A DNA stretch of 34,252 bases, taken from positions 1 through 34,252 of the forward strand of contig JAABRX010000041.1 of the NCBI GenBank assembly GCA_011390675.1, given 5' to 3'. Every line of letters begins with the position of its first letter. Positions within the stretch are counted from its first letter, which is position 1. This DNA is from Trueperaceae bacterium. Lineage in GTDB: Bacteria; Deinococcota; Deinococci; Deinococcales; Trueperaceae. This document shows, piece by piece, positions 1 through 9,098 of this stretch. Under the pieces are notes generated by a model. It saw only the letters and a list, made by a program, of their open reading frames with translations. It did no database searches and had not been told where the DNA came from. The translations under genes and the position numbers were made by a program.

Positions 1-87
1 TGGACCACGGGGGCGTTGGCGACCACCCTCGATCCGGTCGGGCTCAGCGAGGCCTTCGTGCTGCGCTTCCCGGACGGAGCGCCCTGA
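1..87 (+). CDS. C-terminal end of an unidentified protein (cut by the window edge)
   Basis: Frame 1 is open from the first base and ends with TGA at 85-87, giving 28 residues that end in FVLRFPDGAP. Codon use is strongly GC-biased in the third position, like the genes around it, and a hairpin follows ten bases after the stop, so this is probably the true end of a gene entering from the left. Too little is visible to name a family. Confidence 0.5.
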   Translation, partial: WTTGALATTLDPVGLSEAFVLRFPDGAP

Positions 88-93
88 CCGCTG

Positions 94-119
94 GGGCGCC
101 CGCATCGGTGCGGGCGTCC
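94..119 (+). terminator. GC-rich hairpin after the first partial gene
   Basis: CGCCCGCA, loop TCGG, TGCGGGCG forms a perfect 8-bp stem, extended outward by a G-U and two further G-C pairs. No T-tract follows. It begins ten bases after the TGA of the upstream gene and fits a rho-independent-like stop of a GC-rich genome. A second inverted repeat (140-147 with 160-167, loop 12) lies just downstream. Confidence 0.45.
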
Positions 120-185
120 GAGCATGGCACCCCCCGCGTTGGGGCGCTCCCGTTCGGTGGCGCCCCATCGCATGATGGCCCTGCG

Positions 186-809
186 ATGGCCGACGCTCCG
201 CTCCTCCCCCCTGGTGCCCTCCCCCCCACCGAGCTCCGCACCGCCGACGTCTGGCTACGTCGCCAGCGCGCGGAGGACGCAGCCGCCGACCACGAGGCGG
301 TGATGGCCTCCAAGGAGGCGCTGCGCGTCTGGTGCGATGGCGACTGGCCCGAGGACGGTTTCACCCTCGACGAGAACGTCGAGGACCTGGCCGGCCACCT
401 CGAAGACGCCGCGGCGGGGACCGCCTTCGGCTACACGATCTGGGATCCGGCGGGCACGCGCGTGCTGGGCTCGCTCTACCTCGAACCGACCGCCCCCTTC
501 CTCGATGCCTACGTCGTCGACGACGCCACCCGGGCGGCGCTGGCCACGTGCGACGTACGCGTCGAGCTCTGGTTGCGCGCCGACCTGCCCGACGACGTCG
601 AGCCGCGCGTGCTGGCTTCGGTGCGCGGGTGGCTCCAGGACGCCTGGCCGTTCCAGCGCCCCGCTTGGGGGAGCCGCCGTGGGATGCACGCGCGCCGCCG
701 GCACCTGGTGGCGCTGGGCTTGACCGAGGTGGCCGCGCTCGAGGGCCGCGACGGCGTCCGTCGCTTTCACGTGCACGCCGCCCCGACCGTCTGCGCCCCG
801 ACCGTCTGA
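186..809 (+). CDS. GNAT-like N-acetyltransferase family protein
   Basis: The ORF is open from 108, but the first 26 residues overlap the hairpins and look non-coding, so I start at the in-frame ATG at 186, giving 207 residues. The opening resembles proteins of the acetyltransferase fold: an N-terminal strand (ELRTADVWLR), an E-rich helix, then GYTIWDPAGTRVLGSLYL as the beta4-type strand of a GNAT domain. A clear acetyl-CoA loop (R/QxxGxG/A) is not visible, so the assignment is by overall pattern only and catalysis is not assured. There is no good Shine-Dalgarno before 186. The 3' end carries a short duplication (CCCCGACCGTCTG twice) that encodes a repeated APTV. The gene stands alone, and the next gene has its own ribosome-binding site 150 bases on. 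Confidence 0.6.
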   Translation: MADAPLLPPGALPPTELRTADVWLRRQRAEDAAADHEAVMASKEALRVWCDGDWPEDGFTLDENVEDLAGHLEDAAAGTAFGYTIWDPAGTRVLGSLYLEPTAPFLDAYVVDDATRAALATCDVRVELWLRADLPDDVEPRVLASVRGWLQDAWPFQRPAWGSRRGMHARRRHLVALGLTEVAALEGRDGVRRFHVHAAPTVCAPTV

Positions 810-967
810 AGGGGCTGCGGCGCTCGATCCGACGGCACCCCCGAGACGGCGCGCCGGTCGCCGGTCGACGTGCGGTCGTCCACGCGCCGCGCGCGCTGCA
901 GGCGATACCGTACCGGCACCGACCTGCCGACCCCGTCCCCCCTCCCGTTCCGTCGAGGAGCCCCACC

Positions 968-3900
968 ATGCCGCATCCCAGCCGCCTCCGGCGCGCCGTA
1001 CGCGCTCTGTCGACCGCCCTCGTCGTGTTCGCCCTGGGGCCCGTGGCCTGGGCCCAGAACTGCGCGCTCGAGGTCGAACCCAACGACGCCCCGGCGAACG
1101 CGACGCCGCTCGATGGGCGCAGCTGCCTGGTCGGCGAACTCGACGGCTCCGACCAGGACGCGTGGTGGTGGGAGGTCGACGAGGAGGCCTCGGAGCACGT
1201 CTGGCACCTCGAACTCGACAGCTTCCCGGGGCACCTGACCAAGCTCGACGTGGTCCGCATCGAGATGGCCGCCAACGGCGACGTCACCGGCGCCGAGACG
1301 CTGACGACGCTGGGCACGGTCGACGGCCGGCAGGTCCGCAGCGAGCCGCTCCTGATCGCGCCCGGCCGCTACCTGCTCGGGTTCTCGAAGTCCGGCGGCA
1401 GCGGGGAGTACGTGGTCCACCTCCGTCGCGGCGATGCGATCTCCCGCGGTCGCACCGCGTTCGAGCGCCTGCAAGACGGTCGAGCGCTCGGAGCGTTCGC
1501 AGGCTACGGCGTGCTGGACGGACGCGACGAGCTCGCCTGGACCCTCGACTCCGAGGGTGCCGGCTCGAGGTGGGCGGTCGAGGCGCAGGGCGCGCTGGGC
1601 ACGACGCTGACGCTGGAGCTGATCGACCACGACGGTACGCGCGTCGGCCGCGCGAGTTCCGGAACGGACGGCCGCGCCGCCCTCCGCAGCCTCGGCCTCA
1701 GCGCGGGCGAGCATCGGTTGGTCGTGGAGGGCTCCGGCCCGTTCACGCTCGCGGCCGTCGCGACGGGCACCCTCACCGACGGCGACGAGATCGAGCCGAA
1801 CGACTCGTTCGCGGAAGCCAACCTGCTGCGCCTCGACCGGTCGCTGCGGGGCACCGGCACCAACGCCGACTACTACGTCTTCGACATCGGACCCGAAGAG
1901 GCCGACCGGCCGTGGGACCTGCACGTCGAAACGTCCGAGAGCATCGACGTCCGGCTCTTCGACGGCGACCAGAACGACCTCCAACGGCGGACGGGCAACG
2001 GCGGCGTGCTGCGAGGGCTGATGCTGCCCGAAGGCACCTACTACCTGTACGTGTCGCACGGGACGACCGGACCCTACACGCTTCGGTTCGCCCAGGGCGA
2101 GGCCCATCAAGACGGCTTCGAGCGCGAACCCAACGACACGCTGGCCACCCTCGATCGCCTCTCCGACGACCTCACGGTGCGCGGCACGTTCACGCCGCAG
2201 GACCGCGACGTCTTCCGGTTCGCCGTCGAGGGTGCGCCCCAGGCATGGCGCGTGCAGGCGATCGGCGAAGGCGTCTCGGAGCTGGCGGTGTACACGGTCG
2301 GCGGCGCCGAGCTCGCCCGCGTGCGCGAGGCCGGCCGGCCACGCATCGACCAGCTCGTCCTGCGTCCCGGCGACCACTTCGTCGAGGTGCGCGGCGACTC
2401 CGGCGCCTACGCGCTCCGGCTCCTGGCGCAGGGGCCGGCACCCGTGCCCGAGCCGGCCGCGGCGACCGCGCCCGCGGCGCAGGAGCCGTTGACGAACGCA
2501 CCGGCACCGCCACCGATCGACGATCCGGTCGCCGCCGGGCCACCGCCACCGCCCGGCGTGCTGGAGTCCGAACCGAACGACGACACCACCCGCGCGGAAC
2601 TGCTGCTCGCCGGGGTCGTGCGGGTCGGCACGCTCTCCGGCACCCAGGACCGCGACCTGTACCGGTTCTTCTTGCCCGAGGACCGCGTGGTGCGGCTCGA
2701 GGCGGTCTCGCCCGACGGGGGGACGGTGGAGTTCACGCTGCGGCCGGACGGCCTGACCGTGACGCCGCTGGAGCGCGGCGGCGTCGCCGTCCTCGAGCGC
2801 GAGCTGCTCGCAGGGGACCACATGGTCACGCTCCGCGATCGCGAGGGTGGCGGCGGCTGGTACCAGCTCCGCTTGAGCCTCCCGGATCCCTTCGACCGCC
2901 CGGCCGACCTGGAACCGAACGACGACCGAGCCACGGCCACGCCCGTGCCCGCGACGCTCGAATGGGCCGGCACCGTGGGCGAGGTCGGCGACGAAGACGT
3001 CTACGTGCTGCCGGCGTTCGAGGGCCCAGCGACGCTGACGGTCACGGCCGAGCTCGACGAGGGGATCGCGCTGTTCCACGACGCCGACGGCACCACGAAC
3101 CTGCGGCTCACCGACGGCGAGGCCGAGGTGGAGCTCGCGCCCGGCGGCCCGCAGTACCTGCGCCTGCGCGGTCGCGGCGCGTACGCGCTGGCGCTCGCCT
3201 TCGACCCCGCCCCTGATCCCGGCCAGCTGGCGGCGCCCGTGGGCGACCCGCGCGCCACGGCGGCGTTCGGTGCCGATGTCGTGACGCTGCAGGCGTACGG
3301 CCCACAGGGTCAGCACGTCGACGCCACCCTCGCGGTGCGCAACGACTCCGACCAGGCGCGTCGATTCGCCGTCGAGGTCGCGCTCGACCACCCCACGGGT
3401 ACGGTCGCGGCCCCCGCGTTCGTCGACGTGCCGGCGAGCGGCCGGGTCGACGTGCCCATCGCCACCACCCTCCCCCCCGACCTGCGCGACGACCTGCCGG
3501 TCACCCTGACGATCGGGTTGCGCGACGACTCCGGCATCGCCACGGCGCAGCAGACGTTCGCACCGGTGTGCGAGGCGTCGCCGGTCGGGGGGCGTCCGGT
3601 GTGGCCGCTCCCCGAGCCGCTGCTCGGCCGCTTCGACGTCGCCTGGACCGGGTTCGGTGCGGTCCCCGTCGACGAGGAAGGGCGGGGCGAGCGCGTGCTC
3701 GACGGACGCGTGGCGCCGTCGACGGGCATCGCCCGCGATCCGGCGACCCCGCTCGACGTGCGCTTGGCGGGGGACGGACCGGTGCGCGTCGTCGGCACCG
3801 TGCTGCATCCCCTCACGAACGCGCCGGTCGAACGGCAGCTGCGCGGCTTCGAGGTGTGGACGTCGCTCGACGGAGACGCGTACGAGCTCGCCCACGCCGG

Positions 3901-6220
3901 TGAGCTCAAGGCGGCGCGGGTCGGGCAGGCGTTCGTGTTCGAGGCGCCCGTCCTGGCGCGCTACGCCCGGCTGGTCTTCGTCGACGCCCAGGGCGACTGG
4001 AGCTCCGCCACCATCGGCTCCTGGCAGGTGATCGCGGACGACGCGACCGAGCTCGGCGAGCGGAACCTGGCCGATCCGGCGGTCGGCGGCAACGTCGTCT
4101 GGGCGGAGCCGTACATCGGACGCCACGACGACCTGTTGGACGGCACCTCCTCGAACGTCTCCGTCGACGGCCGACGGGAAGCGGTCACCTTCGTGGTCGG
4201 CTTCCACCACGGACGCGCCGCGCAGGCCACCCGCGTCGAATGGACGGCGGCCGACGAGCAGCGCAACACGCGTGCCGCCGCGGTGACGGTCTCGGCGAGC
4301 CTCGAGGGCCCGCTCGGTCCCTGGACCGAACTGGGGACGTGGCCGGTCGCCCCCAGCGGCACCACCACGCTCGACCTGGACGGCCCCACCTGGATGCGGT
4401 ACCTGCGCTTCGACGCGCACGGTCACGACACCACCGAACGCACCTTCTACCTACCGGCGCACGTCCGGGTGTTCGAGCGCCCGGTCGACGCCTCGTACCG
4501 CTCGGCGCTCGGCTCGTGGGGGTACGACGCCCGCGAGGCCAGCTACGAGTTCCACGTCGGTCGCGCCGAGGTCGGCGTCGTCGACGATCCCCGCGACGAC
4601 GGGGAAGCCGAGCGCGCCCATCCCGTCGCGTCGGGCGAGGTCGCCACCGGCACCGTCGCGGTCGCCGAGGACGTCGACTGGCTGCGGTTCACCGTCCCGC
4701 AGGGCGAGAACCTGCTCGAGGTTCGCCTCGACGGCGATCCCGCGATCGAGTACGAGCTGCTGCGCGCCGACGGCACCGCGCAGGTGCACGACGTCACCGA
4801 GGACGGTGAGGCACGCGTGCTGCGCGCCTTCGTCGAACCGGGCGACTACCTGCTCAAGCTCGAGGAGCCCCGCCGTTCCGTCGCGTTCGTCTGGGACAAC
4901 TCGGGCAGCATGGGTCCGTACATCGACATCATCTACAACGCGCTCGCCCGCTTCACCCGCGACCTCGACCCGGAGCGCGAGTTCGTGCAGCTCGGGGTGT
5001 TCGACATCCCCGACATCACCTGGCTGCTTCCGTACTGGACCGCCGACCCGCTTCGCGCGCAGCGCGCGCTCACCGAGTACGACCGCTCTGCAAGCTCGAG
5101 CAGCGCCTTCCCTGCCCTGCTTGCCGCGAGCGAGGCCCTGGGCGACCGCACCGGCGTCCGCGCGATCCAGCTGATCACCGACGCCGAGACGGGCGGGCAG
5201 GACGCGGAAGAGGCGATGTGGCGCTCGTTCGACGGCGTGCGCCCGCGCGTGTTCACCTTCGAGGTGTCGAGCGCCGGCTCCGACGCCGCCCAGGACCTGA
5301 TGCAGGAGTGGGCGTACGCCGCCGGTGGCGATTACCGGCTGGCGACGAGCGTCGGCGACCTCGACGCCGGCTTCGCGCGCACCGCGTGCCTGCTGCGCCG
5401 GCCCAAGCCCTACCGCGTCGAGGTGACCACGGGGTACGAGGCGCCACCCGGGCCCGGCACGCTCCGGGTCGTGCGCGGCGAGGGCGCGGCGCAGCCCGCC
5501 GTCGAGGTGATCTTCGACGCGTCGGGCTCGATGGGTCAGCGCCTGCCGTCGGGCGAATCGCGCATCGAGGTCGCCAAGGGAGTGTTGGAGGAGTTCGTTC
5601 GGAGCGGCCTCCCCGACGACGTCCCGTTCGCGCTGCGCGCCTTCGGCCACATCACCCCCAACTCGTGCGAGACGCGCCTCGATGTGTCGCTCGCGCCGCT
5701 CGACCGCAACGCCGCGCTCTCGGCGGTGCGCGCGATCGAGCCCAAGCTGTTCTCGCAGACGCCGATCGCCGCCTCGATCGAGGCGGTCGCGCAGGACCTG
5801 GCGGGTTCGGCGGGGCCCAAGTCGATCCTGCTGATCACCGACGGCGTGGAGTCGTGCGACGGCGACCCTCAGGCGGCGGTCGAAGGGTTGCGCGCGGCCG
5901 GGATGGACGTGCAGCTGTCGATCGTCTCGCTCGGGCTCGACGACCCAGAGGAGGTGGCCGCCTTCGAAGCGCTCGCCGAGGCCGTGGGCGCGAGCTACGT
6001 GGGGACGAACGACGTCGCGGGCCTGCGCGACGCGGTTCTCGCCGCGCTCGCCGTGCCCTACCAGGTGCTGGCGCTGGACGGCACGGTGGTCGCCACCGGG
6101 CTCGTCGACGGCGACCCGGTGGAGTTGCCGGCCGGCAGGTACCGGGTGCGGGTGGGCACCGAGCTGCTCGAGGCGCGGGTGCCCGGCGACGGGGCGGTGG
6201 ACGTGGTGACCGGGCGCTGA
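968..6220 (+). CDS. Giant secreted multidomain protein: PPC-type repeats, discoidin-like region, two VWA domains
   Basis: The ORF runs from 332, but GAGGAG seven bases before the ATG at 968 and an immediate signal peptide (basic n-region, hydrophobic ALSTALVVFALGPVAWA, cut near residue 29) fix the start, giving 1750 residues. Five EPND motifs, near residues 37, 276, 387, 535 and 649, mark bacterial pre-peptidase C-terminal (PPC) beta-sandwich repeats. A sixth related repeat near 1205-1290 lacks EPND. A proline/alanine linker lies at about 490-533, an Ig-like stretch at about 760-870 and two F5/8C-like blocks at about 880-1170. Two von Willebrand A domains follow with intact MIDAS starts, DNSGSMG (D1310) and DASGSMG (D1517). 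The tail resembles a PEGA-like strand. No sortase signal, protease site or anchor is evident. A calcium- or magnesium-dependent adhesion or surface-binding role is an inference from the domains. Confidence 0.85.
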   Translation: MPHPSRLRRAVRALSTALVVFALGPVAWAQNCALEVEPNDAPANATPLDGRSCLVGELDGSDQDAWWWEVDEEASEHVWHLELDSFPGHLTKLDVVRIEMAANGDVTGAETLTTLGTVDGRQVRSEPLLIAPGRYLLGFSKSGGSGEYVVHLRRGDAISRGRTAFERLQDGRALGAFAGYGVLDGRDELAWTLDSEGAGSRWAVEAQGALGTTLTLELIDHDGTRVGRASSGTDGRAALRSLGLSAGEHRLVVEGSGPFTLAAVATGTLTDGDEIEPNDSFAEANLLRLDRSLRGTGTNADYYVFDIGPEEADRPWDLHVETSESIDVRLFDGDQNDLQRRTGNGGVLRGLMLPEGTYYLYVSHGTTGPYTLRFAQGEAHQDGFEREPNDTLATLDRLSDDLTVRGTFTPQDRDVFRFAVEGAPQAWRVQAIGEGVSELAVYTVGGAELARVREAGRPRIDQLVLRPGDHFVEVRGDSGAYALRLLAQGPAPVPEPAAATAPAAQEPLTNAPAPPPIDDPVAAGPPPPPGVLESEPNDDTTRAELLLAGVVRVGTLSGTQDRDLYRFFLPEDRVVRLEAVSPDGGTVEFTLRPDGLTVTPLERGGVAVLERELLAGDHMVTLRDREGGGGWYQLRLSLPDPFDRPADLEPNDDRATATPVPATLEWAGTVGEVGDEDVYVLPAFEGPATLTVTAELDEGIALFHDADGTTNLRLTDGEAEVELAPGGPQYLRLRGRGAYALALAFDPAPDPGQLAAPVGDPRATAAFGADVVTLQAYGPQGQHVDATLAVRNDSDQARRFAVEVALDHPTGTVAAPAFVDVPASGRVDVPIATTLPPDLRDDLPVTLTIGLRDDSGIATAQQTFAPVCEASPVGGRPVWPLPEPLLGRFDVAWTGFGAVPVDEEGRGERVLDGRVAPSTGIARDPATPLDVRLAGDGPVRVVGTVLHPLTNAPVERQLRGFEVWTSLDGDAYELAHAGELKAARVGQAFVFEAPVLARYARLVFVDAQGDWSSATIGSWQVIADDATELGERNLADPAVGGNVVWAEPYIGRHDDLLDGTSSNVSVDGRREAVTFVVGFHHGRAAQATRVEWTAADEQRNTRAAAVTVSASLEGPLGPWTELGTWPVAPSGTTTLDLDGPTWMRYLRFDAHGHDTTERTFYLPAHVRVFERPVDASYRSALGSWGYDAREASYEFHVGRAEVGVVDDPRDDGEAERAHPVASGEVATGTVAVAEDVDWLRFTVPQGENLLEVRLDGDPAIEYELLRADGTAQVHDVTEDGEARVLRAFVEPGDYLLKLEEPRRSVAFVWDNSGSMGPYIDIIYNALARFTRDLDPEREFVQLGVFDIPDITWLLPYWTADPLRAQRALTEYDRSASSSSAFPALLAASEALGDRTGVRAIQLITDAETGGQDAEEAMWRSFDGVRPRVFTFEVSSAGSDAAQDLMQEWAYAAGGDYRLATSVGDLDAGFARTACLLRRPKPYRVEVTTGYEAPPGPGTLRVVRGEGAAQPAVEVIFDASGSMGQRLPSGESRIEVAKGVLEEFVRSGLPDDVPFALRAFGHITPNSCETRLDVSLAPLDRNAALSAVRAIEPKLFSQTPIAASIEAVAQDLAGSAGPKSILLITDGVESCDGDPQAAVEGLRAAGMDVQLSIVSLGLDDPEEVAAFEALAEAVGASYVGTNDVAGLRDAVLAALAVPYQVLALDGTVVATGLVDGDPVELPAGRYRVRVGTELLEARVPGDGAVDVVTGR

Positions 6221-6250
6221 CCCGCGGTACGGGCGCACGGCTGGGGCATC

Positions 6251-6281
6251 CGCCCCTCGGAGGGTCCCCGCACGAGGGGCG
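6251..6281 (+). terminator. Hairpin terminator after the VWA/PPC protein gene
   Basis: CGCCCCTCG at 6251-6259 pairs perfectly with CGAGGGGCG at 6273-6281 (9 bp, 13-base loop), 30 bases after the stop codon. There is no T-tract, as for other hairpins in this genome. It separates the giant surface-protein gene from the next membrane-protein gene. Confidence 0.55.
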
Positions 6282-6330
6282 AACCTGAGCGGTGGACCCC
6301 GCCGCGCGCGGCGGTCCCGGAGGCGCTCCC

Positions 6331-6861
6331 ATGGACATCCGCACCGCGCAACGCGACGTGCGCACGACCTTCCTCGGCGGCTTCGCCGGCCAACTGGTCT
6401 CGGGGACGCTCTGGCTCACCGCCGCGGTGCTCGCCACCTGGGGGACGCCGACCGCGGCGATCGCCGTGCTGGTGCTGGGCGGGATGCTCATCTTCCCGCT
6501 CACGCAGTTGACGCTGCGCTTGATGGGGCGACCCGCCGGCCTGCCGTCGGGCCATCCGATGAACGGCCTGGCGATGCAAGCGGCGTTCGTCTTGCCGCTC
6601 CACCTGCCGCTGGTCGGGGCGGCCGCGCTTTATCGGATCGAGTGGTTCTTCCCGGCCTTCATGATCGCGCTCGGCGCCCACTACCTGCCGTTCGTCTTCC
6701 TGTACGGCATGCCGCACTTCGCGGCCCTCGCGGCGTTCCTGGTGCTCGCCGGGCTGGCGCTCGCGCTCTACGGCCCGCCGGTGTTCGCGCTGGGCGCGTG
6801 GGTGACCGCTGCCGCGCTGCTGGCGTTCGCGTTCGTGGGCCGAGCCGCAGCAGCGCGGTAG
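6331..6861 (+). CDS. Polytopic membrane protein, possibly DUF7010-like
   Basis: The tracked ORF begins at a GTG at 6292, but GGAGG at 6319-6323 stands seven bases before the ATG at 6331, so the product is 176 residues starting MDIRTAQRDVRTTF. About six hydrophobic segments fill nearly the whole chain. A conserved-looking loop, RPAGLPSGHPMNGLAMQ, follows the second segment, and aromatic Y/F/H residues (GAHYLPFVFLYGMPHF) sit in the fourth and fifth. This pattern recalls the small uncharacterised DUF7010 membrane proteins, but I am unsure of the family and assign no function. It converges on the oxidoreductase gene with a 16-base gap. Confidence 0.75.
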   Translation: MDIRTAQRDVRTTFLGGFAGQLVSGTLWLTAAVLATWGTPTAAIAVLVLGGMLIFPLTQLTLRLMGRPAGLPSGHPMNGLAMQAAFVLPLHLPLVGAAALYRIEWFFPAFMIALGAHYLPFVFLYGMPHFAALAAFLVLAGLALALYGPPVFALGAWVTAAALLAFAFVGRAAAAR

Positions 6862-6877
6862 CGCGCGCGTCGCTCGT

Positions 6878-7873
6878 TCAGAGCTCCACCCATCCCCCGC
6901 GCCGCGCGCTCTCGAACACCGCGTCGACCGTGCGCGCGTTGGCGAGCGCATCGCTCAGCGGGATGGGGACCGGCGCGTCGTCGAGCACCGCTTTCGAGAA
7001 GGCCTCGGCCTGCAGCGCGTACTGGTCGACCCGGTCGAACACGGTGGCGCACGTGCCCGCCGCGGTCTCGTGCCACACCCGGCTCGGGCCGTCCTGGGGG
7101 GCGTTGAACGGGATCTCGAGCTGCACCCGCCCCTCGCTGCCGAACGCGTGCGCCGTCTGGTACCCGAGCATCTGCGTGCCGCACGTGAAGGTGGCGGTGC
7201 GCCCGGCGCCGAAGTCGAGGATCGCGCTCGCCAGCCGGTCGATGCCCAGGTCGGGGTCGACGTCCACGACCGACGCCACCCGCACCGGCTCGGCGCCGAA
7301 CAGGAAGCGCGAGAGCGACACGTCGTAGGTGCCGATGTCGAGCATCCCGCCGCCGCCCGCGTGGGGTTGGTTGCGGATGTTGCCGGGGTCGAGCTTGAAG
7401 TACGAGAAGTGGCTGTGCACCGTCTGCAGCCGCCCGATGGCGCCGTCCTCGACCAGGCGCTTGGCGTGGAGCCACTGCGGGTGCAGGCGGTACATGAACG
7501 CCTCCATCACCTTGAGGTGCGGGTGCGCCGCGGCCGCGTCGACCAGGCGCTGCGCGTCCGCGGCGTCGAGCCCGAGCGGCTTCTCGCACAGCACGTGCTT
7601 GCCCGCCTCGAGGGCGCGGATGGACCAGTCGACGTGGAGGTGGTTGGGGAGCGGCACGTACACCGCGTCCACGTCGGGGTCGGCGAGCAACTCGTCGTAG
7701 CCGCCGTACGCGCGCGGGATGCGGAGCGCGCCGGCGGCCGCCTCCGCGGTCGCAGGGTCGCGCGAGGCGATCGCGAGCACCTCGACGTGCTCAGCCTTGA
7801 ACATGGCCGGCACCACCTTCTCGCGGGCGATGCGGGCAGCCCCGAGGACCCCCCAACGGACGCGGTCGCTCAT
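6878..7873 (-). CDS. Gfo/Idh/MocA family NAD(P)-dependent oxidoreductase
   Basis: The protein has 331 residues when started at the ATG at 7873, which has a perfect AAGGAGGT six bases upstream. The farther ATG at 7891 lies upstream of that site and is rejected. The N-terminal Rossmann fold opens with RWGVLGAARIA (residues 6-16). The family EKP motif is at 97-99 (CEKPLG) and provides the lysine next to the nicotinamide. MEAFMYRLHPQW and GGGGMLDIGTYDV follow, as in the dehydrogenase/dimeric dihydrodiol dehydrogenase-like branch. Such enzymes oxidise or reduce sugars, inositols or diols, but the substrate cannot be told from sequence. It is divergent from the methyltransferase gene across only 53 bp. 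Confidence 0.9.
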   Translation of the reverse strand: MSDRVRWGVLGAARIAREKVVPAMFKAEHVEVLAIASRDPATAEAAAGALRIPRAYGGYDELLADPDVDAVYVPLPNHLHVDWSIRALEAGKHVLCEKPLGLDAADAQRLVDAAAAHPHLKVMEAFMYRLHPQWLHAKRLVEDGAIGRLQTVHSHFSYFKLDPGNIRNQPHAGGGGMLDIGTYDVSLSRFLFGAEPVRVASVVDVDPDLGIDRLASAILDFGAGRTATFTCGTQMLGYQTAHAFGSEGRVQLEIPFNAPQDGPSRVWHETAAGTCATVFDRVDQYALQAEAFSKAVLDDAPVPIPLSDALANARTVDAVFESARRGGWVEL

Positions 7874-7926
7874 GATCGGACCTCCTTGCACGAGGCTACC
7901 GCGCCCCGCCGTGCGACCATCGACGG

Positions 7927-8952
7927 GTGACCGGCGACCCCACCCCCCGGCTCGAGGCCGCGATCGCCGCCCGAGCGCCGCTCTTCGACGCCGAGCATCG
8001 CGGCGCCTTCCGCGCGTTCCACGGCCACCTCGAGGGCGACCCGCGCTTCGTGGTGGACGTCTACGGGGCGACGGCGGTGGTCTACCGGCACGGCCGTGGC
8101 GCCGCTCCGGACGCAGCGACGGACGGTGCGCCCGACCCCGCCCTCGAAGCGCTCGTCGCGCGCGTGCGGGTGGCGTTGCCGTGGCTGCGCGCGCTGGTCG
8201 TCAAGGAGCGCGACGGGGCGACGGACGCCGCGCGCCGCGGGCGGTTGGTCTGGGCTGCGCTCGGCGCCGAGCCCGACACCGAGGTGGTCGAGCACGGCGT
8301 GCGCTACGCCGTCGACCTGCTTCTGAACCAGGACGCGGGCTTCTACCTCGACACCCGTGAGCTGCGCCGCTGGTTGCTCGACCACAGTGCGGGGCGCAGC
8401 GTGCTCAACACCTTCGCCTACACCGGCAGCCTCGGCGTCGCCGCCCGCGCGGGGGGCGCTGCCCGCGTGGTGCACACCGACCTGAGCGCACGCTTCCTGG
8501 CCGTCGCCAAGGCCACCTACGCGCTCAACGGCTTCGGCGTCGACCGGCGCGACTTCGCCGCGCGCGACTTCTTCTCGTTCGTGCGCGGCGCCAAACTGCG
8601 CGGCGAGCGCTACGACACGGTCGTCCTCGATCCCCCGTTCTTCTCGAGCACCGACCACGGCGCGCTCGACCTCAACCGCGACACCGCACGGCTGATCAAC
8701 AAGGTGCGGCCGCTCGTCGCGAGCGGTGGCGCGCTCGTGGTCGTGAACAACGCGCTCTACCTGACCGGCGCCGACTTCCTGCGCGAGCTCGAAGGCTTGT
8801 GCACCGGCGGCTGGCTGAGCATCGACGCGCTGATCGGTGTCCCGCCCGACGTCACGGGCACCGCCGCGACGCGCGTCGGCGCGCCGCCGGTCGACCCGGC
8901 GCCGTTCGACCACAGCACCAAGATCGCGGTGCTTTCGGTACGGCATCGGTAA
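7927..8952 (+). CDS. Class I SAM-dependent RNA methyltransferase, RlmI/RlmK-like
   Basis: The protein has 341 residues from a GTG start. The RlmI/RlmK-type methyltransferase core is clear: NQDAGFYLDTRE (134-145), the SAM-binding FAYTGSLG (163-170), a strand ending VVHTDLS with the ribose-binding acid, then LDPPFFS (234-240) as motif IV. In RlmI and RlmK this core methylates 23S rRNA bases in the LSU. The N-terminal PUA-like part is short, and the linker ERDGATDAARRG is weak. The nucleotide target (m5C or m7G) cannot be read from the sequence. The gene is divergent from the Gfo/Idh/MocA gene and is followed by an independent promoter for the next gene. Confidence 0.85.
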   Translation: MTGDPTPRLEAAIAARAPLFDAEHRGAFRAFHGHLEGDPRFVVDVYGATAVVYRHGRGAAPDAATDGAPDPALEALVARVRVALPWLRALVVKERDGATDAARRGRLVWAALGAEPDTEVVEHGVRYAVDLLLNQDAGFYLDTRELRRWLLDHSAGRSVLNTFAYTGSLGVAARAGGAARVVHTDLSARFLAVAKATYALNGFGVDRRDFAARDFFSFVRGAKLRGERYDTVVLDPPFFSSTDHGALDLNRDTARLINKVRPLVASGGALVVVNNALYLTGADFLRELEGLCTGGWLSIDALIGVPPDVTGTAATRVGAPPVDPAPFDHSTKIAVLSVRHR

Positions 8953-9008
8953 CGTCGGAAGCGACCGCACGGTGGTCGCGGACGCCGGGGCGACCATGGT
9001 CGTGCGGC

Positions 9009-9038
9009 TTGCGCGCGGGCCGCGTCGGAACCTATCGT
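9009..9038 (+). promoter_or_regulatory. Sigma-70-like promoter for the DapA-superfamily gene
   Basis: TTGCGC at 9009-9014, an 18-base spacer and TATCGT at 9033-9038 lie 60 bases before the ATG at 9099. The interval is locally less GC-rich (ATCGTTCAATCC), as expected around a transcription start. Confidence 0.5.
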
Positions 9039-9098
9039 TCAATCCGAACGACATCCCTGCAACCATCCCCGATCCCAGCGCACCAGGAGCGTGAACCC

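Noticed and set aside
767-4426. A 1219-residue minus-strand ORF antisense to the giant surface protein gene
   Set aside because: It is the usual mirror frame in very GC-rich coding DNA: low complexity, rich in R/G/V/H, no start signal, and the plus-strand protein has a signal peptide and recognisable domains.
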